Assembly: GCA_003427395.1 (NCBI GenBank) | Contig: BFEA01000111.1 | Span: 1,861,096 to 1,925,095, forward strand | DNA length: 64,000 nucleotides | Direction: 5' to 3' | DNA from: Chara braunii | Lineage: Eukaryota; Streptophyta; Charophyceae; Charales; Characeae | Shown here: one piece after another, positions 47,984 through 58,687 of the stretch | Layout: each line of letters begins with the position of its first letter | How positions within the stretch are numbered: the stretch's first letter is position 1 | Position numbers and translations under genes: made by a program | The notes under the pieces: model-generated | The model's database searches: none | Seen by the model: only the letters and a program-made list of their open reading frames with translations | What the model was told of the DNA's origin: nothing

Positions 47984-48501
47984 AACTCGCTCCACGGCTC
48001 TTGAAATGTGCAAAAAAGAGCGAAAACGAGAGGCATCTGACTCGGGGGGGAGAGGGGCGCCGCGAATGGACGGGTTAGCGCTCGAGCGCTCCGTTCCGCG
48101 CAGGTGCCGGCCGACTTCCGTAGTTTTCGCACTAATGGCAATTTTCCGGTATGCCGCGCTGCTGCTTCCTCGTCCACCCCGCCATCGATGACGGGGCACG
48201 AGGGCATGGTTCCACTCACGTATCGTGAGCACCGCTTGCTGGTAACACCTTTGCCTGTGAAGTAGCCCTTACCTCAACAGTAGTTTAGAGCCATCGCGGT
48301 AACTAAGTTTTTACCGGAATCTGTTTTACTGGAATCTGTTTCTCCAGGAGTAGAGGGTGTGTCGCGCCGTGAAACTTCTCAAGGTGGGTTTTTACCTAAT
48401 TATCCTTACCCTAGGAGTGCTCTCTAGTAGGCAGGGCAGGGATGGAGGAAGAAGGAGCGGGAGGAAGGAGGAACTCTTCCCCTCCAGCAAATTTCTAGGA
48501 C
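45507..48501. other. Unassigned stretch between LTR C and the LINE
   Basis: No recognisable gene. Near 45535-45650 the unit TGGACAGGGCT...TGCCTTGAAAAGAAGGGG occurs twice. Two segments (about 46470-46580 and 48060-48235) share GGGT(T)AGCG...AGCGCTCCG and end in CACTCAC-ATCGTGAG. The right part may be LINE 5' UTR. ORFs in the stretch look like chance. Confidence 0.4.
47911..47995. repeat. Poly-A / poly-T pair with flanking direct repeats
   Basis: A run of 21 A (47911-47931) and a run of 30 T (47953-47982). The T run is bounded by CTCGCTCCAC at 47940-47949 and again at 47986-47995, as target-site duplications would be. Confidence 0.6.
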
Positions 48502-49779
48502 ATGGAAGACAGGGTCAGACAGTCCATTGGACAATGCTATGACGAAGGGGTGTTTTCGGTTGAACCAAATATGGGAGAGGTGATTGAAGATGAGAGGGGG
48601 AGGAGATTCAAAGTGAACGAATCCTTGGATGCCATTAAGGAGAAATGGCTGAAAGAGAGAACGGTAATCTTCGTCTTCCAGGAGGAAGCGAGGAATTTGA
48701 CTCGAGGGGTGAAAGAGGACTTGATCCGGTCCTTCGAAGACGGATGGCTTGCTAGAAGACTGTTCAACGCAGAGGTCAGGAGAGGACGAATTAAATTCGA
48801 GGGTGCAAACGTAGTATCCTATGTGGCGAAGTCAAGCAAGGTGGCCACATGGCTCGTACAGAAGCGCTTCTCCACACTACAGCTGGCAGGCAAGGATTAT
48901 CCGGTCTCCTTCAAGCCTTGGATGACCAAATCGGAGTTGAAGGAACTCCGTCTTCGTGATGCTGAAACGAATTTCTGGATTGTTGCGCTCAGGGTCCCTC
49001 TGGATGCTATGTATTACTTACCTAGCGCGGTGGAAGGCTTGATTGGGGGGCTGAAATAGATGCACGCGCCGGAAGCGGACAGATCACAACCCAAGCTAAT
49101 GAATGTGAAGATTAACATGGAGCCCCAGGCCCGTTTTAGCGTGGGGGACACTCTGAACATCGAATCTCCGAAGGGCAAACTTTGGAAGGTAGAAGTGGCT
49201 ACTCCCTACTCTGAGTGGTGTAGGAAGAGTCGTTGGTACTTTCACTCAGAGGAGAATTGCCCTCGGCAGGGCCAGGACAAGGGACCCAGAAGGCAATGGA
49301 ATTTCCCTCAAGCTCAGCAACGCGACCCCAACCGCTTTCAACAACGAGATTCTCCCTCAGCGGCCCAAGGAGGAGCAGGAGCAGTTCTCCCTGGGAGTAC
49401 GGAGGTGAGGCCGGGCTCGGTTCCACAAGCATCACAAGCTTCGCGGGGCCCGGGCGTTATTGGCGATCGGGAGACAGTTCGCCAGTCACAGGGGGGAGAA
49501 GAAACATCGTGGCCAGACTGGCATATCGGTCAGGCCGAGCAGGCCCTGGACCAGAATGTCCTTGCACAGTACACGCTTATCCAGGCCAATCCCACATTCT
49601 CTCCTACACCCCACAATCAGCCACACGTGCCTCAGTTTTCCCACCACCTTCCTCCCCCCCCTCCGCCAGATCACTTCTCGAGGACAGGCTGGACCAATCC
49701 AGGAGGATGGCCACCATCCAATCCAGCAGTGTCTCCCCCCCCTCAGTGGCAATTAGCTCCGGGCCAATATCAGGGATAG
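48502..49779 (+). pseudogene. LINE ORF1 protein, one in-frame stop
   Basis: The frame from ATG 48502 is broken once by TAG at 49057-49059 and continues in the same frame to 49779. The first part resembles the DUF4283 domain of plant LINE ORF1 proteins (WLVQKRFSTLQLAGKDYPV, then FKPW and WIVALRVPLDA). After the stop comes VEYATPYSEW-like sequence and a knuckle, CRKSRWYFHSEENC, whose second Cys is Ser. A Gln/Pro-rich tail follows. It would bind LINE RNA. Confidence 0.65.
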
Positions 49780-50180
49780 TATGATCATCACTGCCACCTT
49801 ACCCATCAGCCTAATCCCAGCAATTTCCCCCACAGTTCCAGGGACGTCTATGCCCCCCCACTGCTCTATGGGATCCCCCCCCTTCCTCCCTACCAATCTC
49901 ATGGACAGAGTATGGGGCTTTCTAGTACAATCAGGGCGGAGGAGGTGCCACCCGTCAGTGGTCAAGCGGTCCTTCTAGAAGAGATCAGTCCGTACATAGA
50001 CACGGTCCCTCGAGGCTCCGCCTAGAGCACAGACAGGCATACCTTCATGAGGAGAGGGCGAAACGAAGAGTCTACCCGGAAAATATACAGGGTTATTATG
50101 ATCAGGGAGGGCACTCGAGGCAGAGTCAGGATCTGCAGAAGAGTCAATCGCTCTCTACGCCTGCATCTTCAGAATCGAAG

Positions 50181-50999
50181 GTGCAAATGGGGAGTGAGTT
50201 CGTGGGGGATGCATTACCAGGAACGTTAGAGAGATCACTGCAGGCGGAGGGTTCGGAGTCCTCAACGGGAAGTTCTGCAGGTGCTAGGAGAGGTAGAGGA
50301 CGCTCTGATCACAGACAGGACAGAGACGTTAGAGCCGGCACCATCAGAAGCGAACAAAGGGGCAATCTGATTAGAAAAGTCGTCCCAATAATGTGCTCAA
50401 TCACCAGTGCGGGTGCTGTCTTACTTGGTCGTTCTCAGGCAGATGGTCACCCTTGCATCCCTTCGGCGGATACGGGCAAATCCCTGACCCCGAAGGAGAT
50501 CATCGCTCACGCCAAATTGATGTATGGTGATTCCTTTCCGATAAGGATAATCCCAAAATTGATCATGCTCAACCTAGTAGTCCCAATCGAAGACAAGGTT
50601 TTTAAATTCTATTTTCCGTTTCTAGATGCAAGAATCGACACAGGGACAACTGATGCGTTAGCAGCTAATGGAGTCTGCTGGTTCCAGCTGGATGGGGTAA
50701 GAGAGAGGAATAGACTGGAACTAGAAACCATCTCGGTTGCAGAGGGTATCACCGCACTGCTGCTATTGGATCTTAATCAAAAGCTGCCAGAGGAAGTCAA
50801 TCTCCATTCCAGCTTCTTGATTGATTCTCTGGCAGCCCAATGGGCTGCAAGATCTCAATCTGCCCAATCAGGTAACTCTTCAAAACACAGTCCGATGGCT
50901 CGCTCACCGCTAGAAGGGCATAGAAGATGGGCATCGGAGGCTGACGTTGATTCATCCCGCATCCAATCCGAGGCGAAAGCAACAGGTCTCCATGGTTAA
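50181..50999 (+). CDS. Unrecognised ORF between LINE ORF1 and ORF2 (272 codons)
   Basis: I do not recognise this protein. The first 80 residues are Ser/Arg-rich, and the middle (PKEIIAHAKLMYGDSFPIRI onward) looks like a folded domain with alternating hydrophobic stretches. It lies in a different frame from ORF1 but could be its displaced C-terminal part. Its TAA (50997-50999) overlaps the ORF2 ATG (50992-50994). Confidence 0.4.
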   Translation: MQMGSEFVGDALPGTLERSLQAEGSESSTGSSAGARRGRGRSDHRQDRDVRAGTIRSEQRGNLIRKVVPIMCSITSAGAVLLGRSQADGHPCIPSADTGKSLTPKEIIAHAKLMYGDSFPIRIIPKLIMLNLVVPIEDKVFKFYFPFLDARIDTGTTDALAANGVCWFQLDGVRERNRLELETISVAEGITALLLLDLNQKLPEEVNLHSSFLIDSLAAQWAARSQSAQSGNSSKHSPMARSPLEGHRRWASEADVDSSRIQSEAKATGLHG

Positions 51000-51836
51000 G
51001 CTGTCCCTGGCTTTGTGGAACGTCAGAGGCCTGGGTGACTCCTCAGGAAGGAGGAAGAAGAGCCGGATCAAATCTTGGCTCTTCCGTAATCATGTTGACA
51101 TCCTGTGCATGCAGGAAACGAAGTTGGATGAAGACAAACTGAGCTTAGGCAGACTGGTGGGATGGGCCACAGGTTTGGTCCCCGGCGCAAGAAACGAGGG
51201 GCGGAGTGGGCATATTACTTCACCGCTCCCCACAGTCGCAAGTTGTGGACACAGAAACCGACCTATGGGGCCGGTGGGCCTGGGTCAAACTCCAGTCCGG
51301 AGACACAAATTGGGTCTTGATGACGGTGTATGCGCCAATAGACCCAACTCTAGAACCTCCTTCTTCAGGACGCTGCTGCCAGTGATTCCAAGTTCGGACC
51401 GGTTAGTTATCACAGGGGACTGTAATATCTCGCTGGACGAGGCATTGACGGAGGGGTCACGCACGGCGGGCAGAAGGGATGATGTAGCCCTCCTGGATCT
51501 AATGCAAGAGATAGGCCTGTCAGACCCGTATCGCTCGTTAAATCCTGCGGACTCAGGATTTACGTGGTTTTCTAATATCAGGCCGGAGAGGGGGGACGTG
51601 ACGCGTAGGCGACTGGACTACTTCCTGGCCACCACTTCGCTGTCTCAAGCTATAACTGCGATCAGACCTGTAATGCACCCGATGTCCGATCATCGCCCCA
51701 TTCTCGCAGAAATGATTCTCTCCTCTTCAGTGGAGAGGGGTAAAGGCTACTTCAAGCCGAACTCATTGAATCTCAAAGACCCCGGCTTGAAACGACGGGT
51801 GGTGGAGCATATGGAATCCTGGAAGTCTGCTAGATA
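50992..51836 (+). pseudogene. LINE ORF2, endonuclease domain
   Basis: The start has the endonuclease/exonuclease/phosphatase signature: LALWNVRGLGD, then VDILCMQETK with the catalytic Glu. The segment about 51210-51350 is in the +1 frame (it reads WVLMTVYAPIDP there) and returns to the first frame after it, so two compensating indels are present. Then come VITGDCNISLDE, LDYFLATT and the C-terminal SDHRPILAEM with the catalytic Asp-His. This domain nicks the target DNA. Confidence 0.85.
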
Positions 51837-51861
51837 GTGCTTCCAATCTTCAGCAGAATGG

Positions 51862-53967
51862 TTGGACGGAGGTCTGGCAATTATTTCAGGCATGATGAGT
51901 GTCTGTTCAAGAATCCTGGCCAAAGGGAGAAATGTGGAGGAGAAGAAGTGCAGGAAGAGGGTGGAAGAGGCAGAGAGAAGAATGGAAGCCTATCCCATTT
52001 CAGAACTGGTTTGGGCGGCGGAAAGGGAGCGGAGGATGGCTGAATGGGAATCTCTGCAGGCTACCAGGCAGGCTGCGTGGGAGGAGTTCCTAAGCATCAA
52101 AGGGATAGTAGTGCAGGACCGACTCACGAAGGAAACATTCAGAAAACTGCTACCAAACAGCTTCTTTCAACAAGTGGTCGAGTTGAGCCACCCGTTTGAT
52201 GCCTCACTACCGGGGGCCGAATCAGCAAGCGGCATGCTGGAGTATGCACGCCTATACTACGCAGACATCCTGACTTCACGAAGGGGTAGCGGTTCCGCAT
52301 TATTGGACCTGACGCTGGAATCTGATTTGTGGAATGACACTGAAATTTTGTTGACCAATGAGGAAAGATTGGCTTTGGACCGGCCGATAACAGTTGAAGA
52401 GTTGGGTCAGACACTGAAGGAAATAGCATCCGGGAAGTGCCCGGGGATAAATGGGTTGACGGTGGAGTTCTATAGATCGTGCTGGGAGGCGCTAGGCCCA
52501 GCCTTGGCGGAAGTGTTCAACGAGGTGCTGACGGGAGGTAGGCTGGGAGAAGTGATGACACATGGAGTTATTTCGCTTATGTTCAAGAAGGGGGATAAGG
52601 CTAACATTTGGAATTACAGACCGATCTCAGTCTTGAACGTCGACTACAAAATCCTAGCAAAGACGCTAGCATTACGGCTAGGGAGAATCCTACCGAGGTT
52701 GGTGGAAAACAATCAGGGGGCTTTTGTCCAAGGCAGGTCAATATTCTTCAACATTCTGACAGCGATTGAAACCCTGGAGGTAGTAAAGGCAGAAAATAGT
52801 AACATTGCAGTCTTGCTACTGGACCTCTAGAAGGCGTATGATAGGGTGGGCTGGCCGTTTGTTTTAACCACGCTGAGAAAACTAGGTTTTGGCCAAGGTT
52901 TTTGCAAGTGGGTTGTTGCTATGTACACCTTTGCTACGTCCTCGGTAGCTGTTAATGGCCACCTTTCTCGCCCCTTCAGCTTGACTCGCTCTCTCAGGCA
53001 GGGCTGCCCGCTAGCTCTGCTGCTGTTCGTCTTGCAGCTAGAAATCCCCTTGAATAGGATTAGGAAGCACCCAGAGATCAGTGGCATCAGACTAGAGGAG
53101 GAGAGAGATTGCAGGGTGAAGGCCCTGGCAGATGATTTGTTCATCGTATCAGAGAACATTGTGTCTTCGTTGAATGCTTTGAAGGAAGTCCTCTCGGAGT
53201 ATTCCTTCCTCTCAGAGGCCTTGGTGAACTGGTCTAAATCAACGTACATTCTTCCAGAGACGTTCTCGCTGCAGGTGGAGTGGGGCATGAAAAGGGTAGA
53301 CAGCGCCTCCGGTGAACGGTTCCTAGGGGTCATGATCAGTCTGCAGGTGATGGGCTCAGTGCAAGGTCTTATTCTGCAACAGAGAATTGCAGCTCGTCTC
53401 CAAGTGTGGGGACCGGCAGGCCACCTGTCCCTCTTTGGTCGGACCCTTGTGGTCAACGTAGCCCTCTGGGCTTTACTATGGTTTGTGGGAGCGGTAAGAG
53501 AAATCTCGGCTGCAGTCTTGACTGCAATTCGGAGGCTAGTGGCCAGATTTCTTTGGAAGCCCAGGGCAGGGATAGAGGGGGGTTTCATGACTAAGGTAGC
53601 GTGGGAATTGATTACCTGTGACAGGGAGGAAGGTGGTCTCCGTCTGATTAATCCTCACAGAAAGAACGGTGCTCAGTTGAGGAAATGGATATCTTTCATT
53701 GCTACATCTGACCTGAGAGAGGACTGGATTTTGTTGGCAGAACGCATCCTGATGAGGGAGTGGGAACTCTCAAGGCCAACAGATATTTGGGTTTGTTTTT
53801 TCATGCGTTCCTTCATGAACAAGAGGTTGAAGTCGGAACTCTGGGAAGCTATCCGAAGGACGTGGAAAGACCATCCTCCGGACAAACGCACAGAGCCACT
53901 CACAATGGATGAGGTCCTTCTCCAACCCCTTTTCGAGAACCCATCCATACTAGATGAGCAAGGGTAA
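51862..53967 (+). pseudogene. LINE ORF2, reverse transcriptase domain
   Basis: RT blocks in order: SGKCPGINGLTVEFYRSCW, MFKKGDKANIWNYRPISVLN, NNQGAFVQGRSIF, LLLDL-stop-KAYDRVGW, SLRQGCPLALLLF and ALADDLFIV with the catalytic Asp pair. The stop at 52828-52830 is a TAG directly before KAYDR. The thumb/connection follows (NVALWALLWFVGAV, REEGGLRLINP). The ORF2 frame is lost between 51836 and 51862 by an indel. Confidence 0.88.
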
Positions 53968-55041
53968 CCCTTCTCTGCGGGAAAGGAGGCAGCGGCATTC
54001 GGTATGGCCTGGATCAGAAAGGGAATCAGCCAGATTCGAGATTTATGGTCTTCCCCGTTGGGCACATGGCGCCCGTTTGCGGAGGTGAAGGCTCAGCTCC
54101 AGAATCTGCGGAGGGTGGATCAAAACTGGGAAAGGCTGTTGGCAGCTATCCCACCGACCTGAAGACAGACGCTGAGTCCAGAGGGAATAGACCCAGTGGG
54201 AACGTGGTACCTTCCGCCCACTCAGACATCCAAGGAGACCGTGTGGAAGGTCCAAGAGATTACCCAGAGCGGATTCAGAAAAGTCCAAGTCTGGGAAGTC
54301 GAGGAGCGACCTTCCTCGAAGTTGTTCCTAATCGGAGAAGAGGAAGTGAAGAGTTGGTCGAACCCCCCACAGATCCGGGTCGTGGAAAGTGCATCCACAG
54401 GGAGTGACAGATCGCTGTACTGGTGGGTTGGTAGAACCTCGCTTAACGACATGTTGATAGATCCTGCGGCGTGGCAATGGTCAGGAGGTACGTCGGGTCC
54501 TATGGACTTGGTATCCTTCACGGTGGGAGAGTCGTATAGAAGAGCAGATAAGAGAACTAGATCGCCGGCCTCGGTGGCAATAGATAGATGGAGTGCGGTC
54601 TTGACGGACGACTTCCAGGGATAAGAGGCTAAGTTCAGGAAGCTGTGGAGGTCATTAGCGGAACTGCCCAACCCCAAACAATTAAATGTGCTCTGGCTTC
54701 TCTCGTTGCTAGTAACGCCGTCGTCAGTCTGGCTGGTGAGTAGGGGAATGGAGGTTAGCTTGGGCTGCTCCCGCTGCACCTGGCCTTTTGAGTCCACCAG
54801 GCATCTCTGGTGGGACTGCCCAGCCTCAAGGAGAGTCTGGGAATGGTGGGGAAGACACTGGAACCAGATGGGAGGAAGGGACATAGATTGGAATGAGAAA
54901 TGGGTGTTGTTGGGTTTTGTCCCAGAAGAGAGAACGGGGCTGAGAGGCTGGGCGTACATGGCACAAGTGGCCAGAGCAGTGATATGCTCTGCAATATGGG
55001 CGGACAGGAACCGCGCCCGTTTCGAAGGCCGTCCGTTCTAA
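53968..55041 (+). pseudogene. LINE ORF2 C-terminus with zf-RVT-like zinc motif
   Basis: The remnant is in two or more frames after the stop at 53965-53967. The last frame (54688-55041) contains CSRCTWPFESTRHLWWDC, a Cys-Cys-His-Cys pattern like the zinc-binding tail of plant LINE RTs, followed by W-rich sequence and a stop at 55041. Confidence 0.65.
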
Positions 55042-55750
55042 GATTTGGAAATGAAGGCTACTATCAAGAAAGGTCTGAGACAGGCGATTTGGGTCGATTG
55101 GAAGCGTAAGATCAAGCAGGGTGGTGGATCTCGTCAAGCAAGATGGTGGTTTTTGAAAACTTGGGCCCAGGGTAACCAGTTGGTGGGCTTTCACAGATCC
55201 AAACTTGAAGGCCTGGTTTTCTCTCATTGACTGTTGTAGCCCGGTTAGATAGGTTAGCAAAGACAGGTAACGGTAGCTAGGGAGCCTATCAGGTACCATG
55301 GCACTTGGTTCTGAAGGCTTGGTAGAGTACGCAGAGTGTCACAACTAACCAGGTCACTCGGTTGGTAGGGCCACAGTAGGCCAGAGTGGCATAGGGTGCT
55401 TGGACCCAGGCCCCGGGGGTCAGGTCCGCTCGGCCGCAGTAGTCCCAGCCGTAGTTAGTGCCTAGATTGGGTAGAGAGTGGGTAGATTAGGTCCTTGTTG
55501 GAAGTAACTCCCGTTTATTGGCTCAGGTGGTAGCAGACTACATCTACAAATTTTCGTAGCATGGATGATATAATTTTCCAATGATGGTATCTTTTAGGTA
55601 GGTCACAGAACAAGTTGGTTACCGTTCTGCTAGGCGGGTGCCTGTAAGCTAAGTTGACTGATGCTGTCAGATACCTCCGGGTTGAATTGTGAGGTCCCTG
55701 GCCTCAGCTTCGAAGTTTATAATTTGAATTACGCTTAAAAAAAAAAAAAA
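55042..55750 (+). other. LINE 3' UTR and poly(A)
   Basis: No coding signal. The stretch ends in 14 A (55737-55750), which I take as the LINE 3' end. Confidence 0.55.
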
Positions 55751-56070
55751 GTGTAAAACTGGAGTGAATTGTTCCGTAGAACATGGAAAGATGCACCGCC
55801 ATCATTTTTGTCGTTTGTGCAGGTTGAGGGTAGTGGAGCGAGGCCCGTAGTCTTGGGGGACGGTAAGCAGCCTGAGGTAAACCCCCGATTCAGGCCCCCA
55901 AGGTGTTTGTCTGGCTAACTGAGACTTTACCCCACAACATTTTTTTCACCTTGTTCTTTTTTCCTTTTTTCACACAAATACCTTGTTCTTTTCAGGGGGC
56001 AGGCCGCCTGGTCCCACATACCCGGATTATTTTTTAGAAAAAATAAAGGGAAAAGTTATAAAACCTCCCC

Positions 56071-56298
56071 GATCCAGCGCCCTAGCTCAGTTGGTAAGGC
56101 ACGCAAGTGGCATTCAGGACGTCTTGGGTTCAATCCCCATTGGCCTCATGTACCTTATTGGGCAAGCTTGGCCCCCTCCACCTAGAGATATGATGTCGGT
56201 GCCCCCGAGTGGCATTGAGCAGAGACTGCTGATGTTCATAGGGGGAGGGGAGGGGAGGGGAGGGGAGGGGACTCGAAGGGGAGGGGAGGCACAGTGAC
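56071..56298 (+). mobile_element. tRNA-related SINE-like unit with GGGGA tail repeat
   Basis: An A-box-like TAGCTCAGTTGG (56083-56094) and a B-box-like GGTTCAATCC (56127-56136) are spaced about 33 bp apart, as in a tRNA-type pol III promoter. A T-arm-like pair TGGG/CCCA surrounds the B box. About 95 bp of unrelated sequence then leads to a (GGGGA)n run (56241-56289). The acceptor ends do not pair, so it is not a tRNA gene. Confidence 0.5.
56241..56289. repeat. GGGGA simple repeat
   Basis: About nine GGGGA units with one interruption (ACTCGAAG). The run is G-rich enough to form a quadruplex. Confidence 0.85.
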
Positions 56299-56591
56299 TG
56301 ACCCATCGAAGAAGATCGGTCCTTATGGTACCAGCTGACCCCTAGCTAGTATTGCCCACCTGTTGTAGTAGGTATCGCACATGCTGGTGGGTGCATTTCC
56401 CACATGTTCCCGTGTTGGAGGCTTGAGCACGAATGTGGCTGCTACGGGGTTCCACGTACTATAATCACAATAAAAAAAGTCATGAAAGGCCATCCTGTCC
56501 AGATTTGACAGGAAAGTGAATTGGTTGGGCTTAAAGAATTAGCCTGTTTTATTCAAACAATAAAAAAAAATAAAAAAAATCCCCTGCCTAG

Positions 56592-56776
56592 AAACCTTTG
56601 TATTCATTTACCTCCCAATGCGGCAAAAAGTGGCATAATGTTTGCACCTTGTAAAACATTTTCCCGTTATTTTGCACAGCAGGCTGCCCAGCCAGGGTGC
56701 AAAAATGACACGAAAAGTCATTTTGGGGCGTTGGGCACTTTTTGCCTCATTGGGGGGGAAATGAATATAAAGGTTT
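56592..56776. mobile_element. Foldback / MITE-like palindrome, about 185 bp
   Basis: The two ends are inverted copies: AAACCTTTGTATTCATTT on the left, and AAATGAATATAAAGGTTT on the right. Further inside CAATGCGGCAAAAAGTG pairs with CACTTTTTGCCTCATTG, then TGCAAAAATGA-type sequence. No coding capacity. Confidence 0.6.
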
Positions 56777-57196
56777 TTCTTCGTGGGGAGGTTTTGTCAT
56801 GCCCTTGCTTTGCTCTTGCTGACCCCGTACCCGAGTCCTTGGTTGCGCATACTCACATTGGGACTTTCTTGGATGTATTCGACCGGAGTAACCTTTGCAT
56901 TCCAACGTATTTGACTACTATTACGTTCGGGGCTCAGTCAAAAACATTCTACCATTGGCTGCCCTGAGTATGCTCTGTGAGTCTGCTATTTAACTTCTAT
57001 GTGGATGCAATTGCAGCCATACGACCTTGTTGGAAAAGCGGTCATATACATCCAGAAAAGTGTGAGTATGCCTTAACTCGGGTTAGAAGGGTCCCTCGAC
57101 AACCCAAAGATAAAAAGCTCGATGGCCAAGAGTAGCTAGAAACTTGACCATCAACAATACACTTTCTAAAGAGACAACTTTGATCTCATTGCGTTA

Positions 57197-57308
57197 GGGC
57201 CTAGTTGCAGTACTCGCCATCCACCAAAATGTTGAATGAAATCTTAACGGTCAACCTGTCCTAATGCATTCACAATGTTGGCGGATGACAAGTACTGCAA
57301 CTAGGCCC
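57197..57308. mobile_element. Short MITE-like palindrome, 112 bp
   Basis: Terminal inverted repeats GGGCCTAGTTGCAGTACT (57197-57214) and its exact complement (57291-57308) continue as an imperfect pairing through GCCATCCACCAAAATGTTGAATG. No ORF. No clear target-site duplication was seen. Confidence 0.65.
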
Positions 57309-57491
57309 CTACAATAGCATATACTTCTATGTAGTAAGTCTCGGGTTCACCGCTCATCAAATGTCACACAAAGACAAAAGAATGTGTCTATGTTTTTTTC
57401 CTTTCTTTCCCTCATTTTTTCTTGTTGAGCAACGCTCATTTGGTTTCGTCATCACACAAAAAATAAAAACAAACGCTTCGTCATCACACAT

Positions 57492-58643
57492 TGTCGAACG
57501 CATCCATCCCCCAGAGGGGATCCTCCCAGTCGCGTCACGCAGGATTTTGCAGGACTTGTCGCGTAGAGCGTTTGCCGCTTCTGCCGAGTGCATCAGCCAT
57601 AACTCTCGCAAACCTTTACGACAGGATATGGCTATGTGAGGTACAACTTACCTTCACCCATGGGAGTTGTCACCACCCCTTAGGTGGGTGTATCCCCGTC
57701 GAGCTACCGAATCACATCCGAAGTTTTTTTGTATGCAATTGCAGAGGTGGTCCGCCCGAGGGCGTTTCTCGTTCGCTAACTCGTTCACGAATCATCGCTC
57801 AAGGCGCTGATCTCTTGAGCACGATCCTGCGTCATTCGACTAGGATGATCAGATATAACCACGCGATATATCTCACGAAAATAAGATCAAACTTCATAAG
57901 TAAATCGCGCCTAGCCCCTTATTCATATTCGACTCATAACCTTTGTCGAAAAAATTAGGTGGGTGTCGCACGCGAGGCTCTTAATAAATATCGCAGTGAG
58001 GCAAACATCGTCATATTGACCAGTCATGCATGAATAAGATCGCGGTCACAATCATGACGTACTATGTGGTTTTCATGACCACGGGGTCCTCAAAGATTTT
58101 GAAGGTCGTTTTCAACACTCAATGTTGGTTGAAACTCGTCCTAAGGGGTTACTCTCTTAACGCAAGACAATCGCAAGTGTGATTGTGAGACCTACCCTCT
58201 TCTGCACCCTGCGGAGAGGAGGGGTAAGCGGGTCCAACCCTTAGTGGCGGTTAAACGCCTCTTGGCCCTAAGAATGAGGTTTCATCATTCGAGGATTGGA
58301 CACAGGTCAAGGGTTTTAACTTTAATAACCGCCACGGACCTCAACGTCCAACTACGAAAATTATAAAAAACAAAAGTAAGAAGGGATCTATTTTTTTTCT
58401 CGATTTAAATCTACTTGGTCCTTGCATACCGTTAACATAGACATCACGGATTCACAAATATAAATATAATGGGGTTACAAGACACGAGGCGATCACTCTC
58501 ACAATCACAGTGTGACGTCCTTCAAATATATATACATGATCGCACACAAAGTCAAATATGGGCTTAAACTTTCAACTTACAAAACATACATGCAATCACA
58601 TCGAACATCGAAACTTTTTACCATATTTAAAATAAAAAATCAA

Positions 58644-58687
<44 letters not shown>

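Larger units (their letters stand above)
48502..55750 (+). mobile_element. L1-type LINE retrotransposon, decayed
   Basis: The order is ORF1 (DUF4283-like plus knuckle), a middle ORF, apurinic-type endonuclease, reverse transcriptase, a zinc-binding tail and a poly(A) of 14 (55737-55750). This is the plant L1/non-LTR layout, and there are no LTRs. The 5' limit is uncertain and may lie upstream of 48502. Frameshifts and stops are present in every domain, so it is a dead copy. Confidence 0.85.

Noticed and set aside
56071-56145. Functional tRNA gene
   Set aside because: Only the A-box, B-box and T-arm resemble tRNA. The acceptor ends do not pair and no clear anticodon arm forms.
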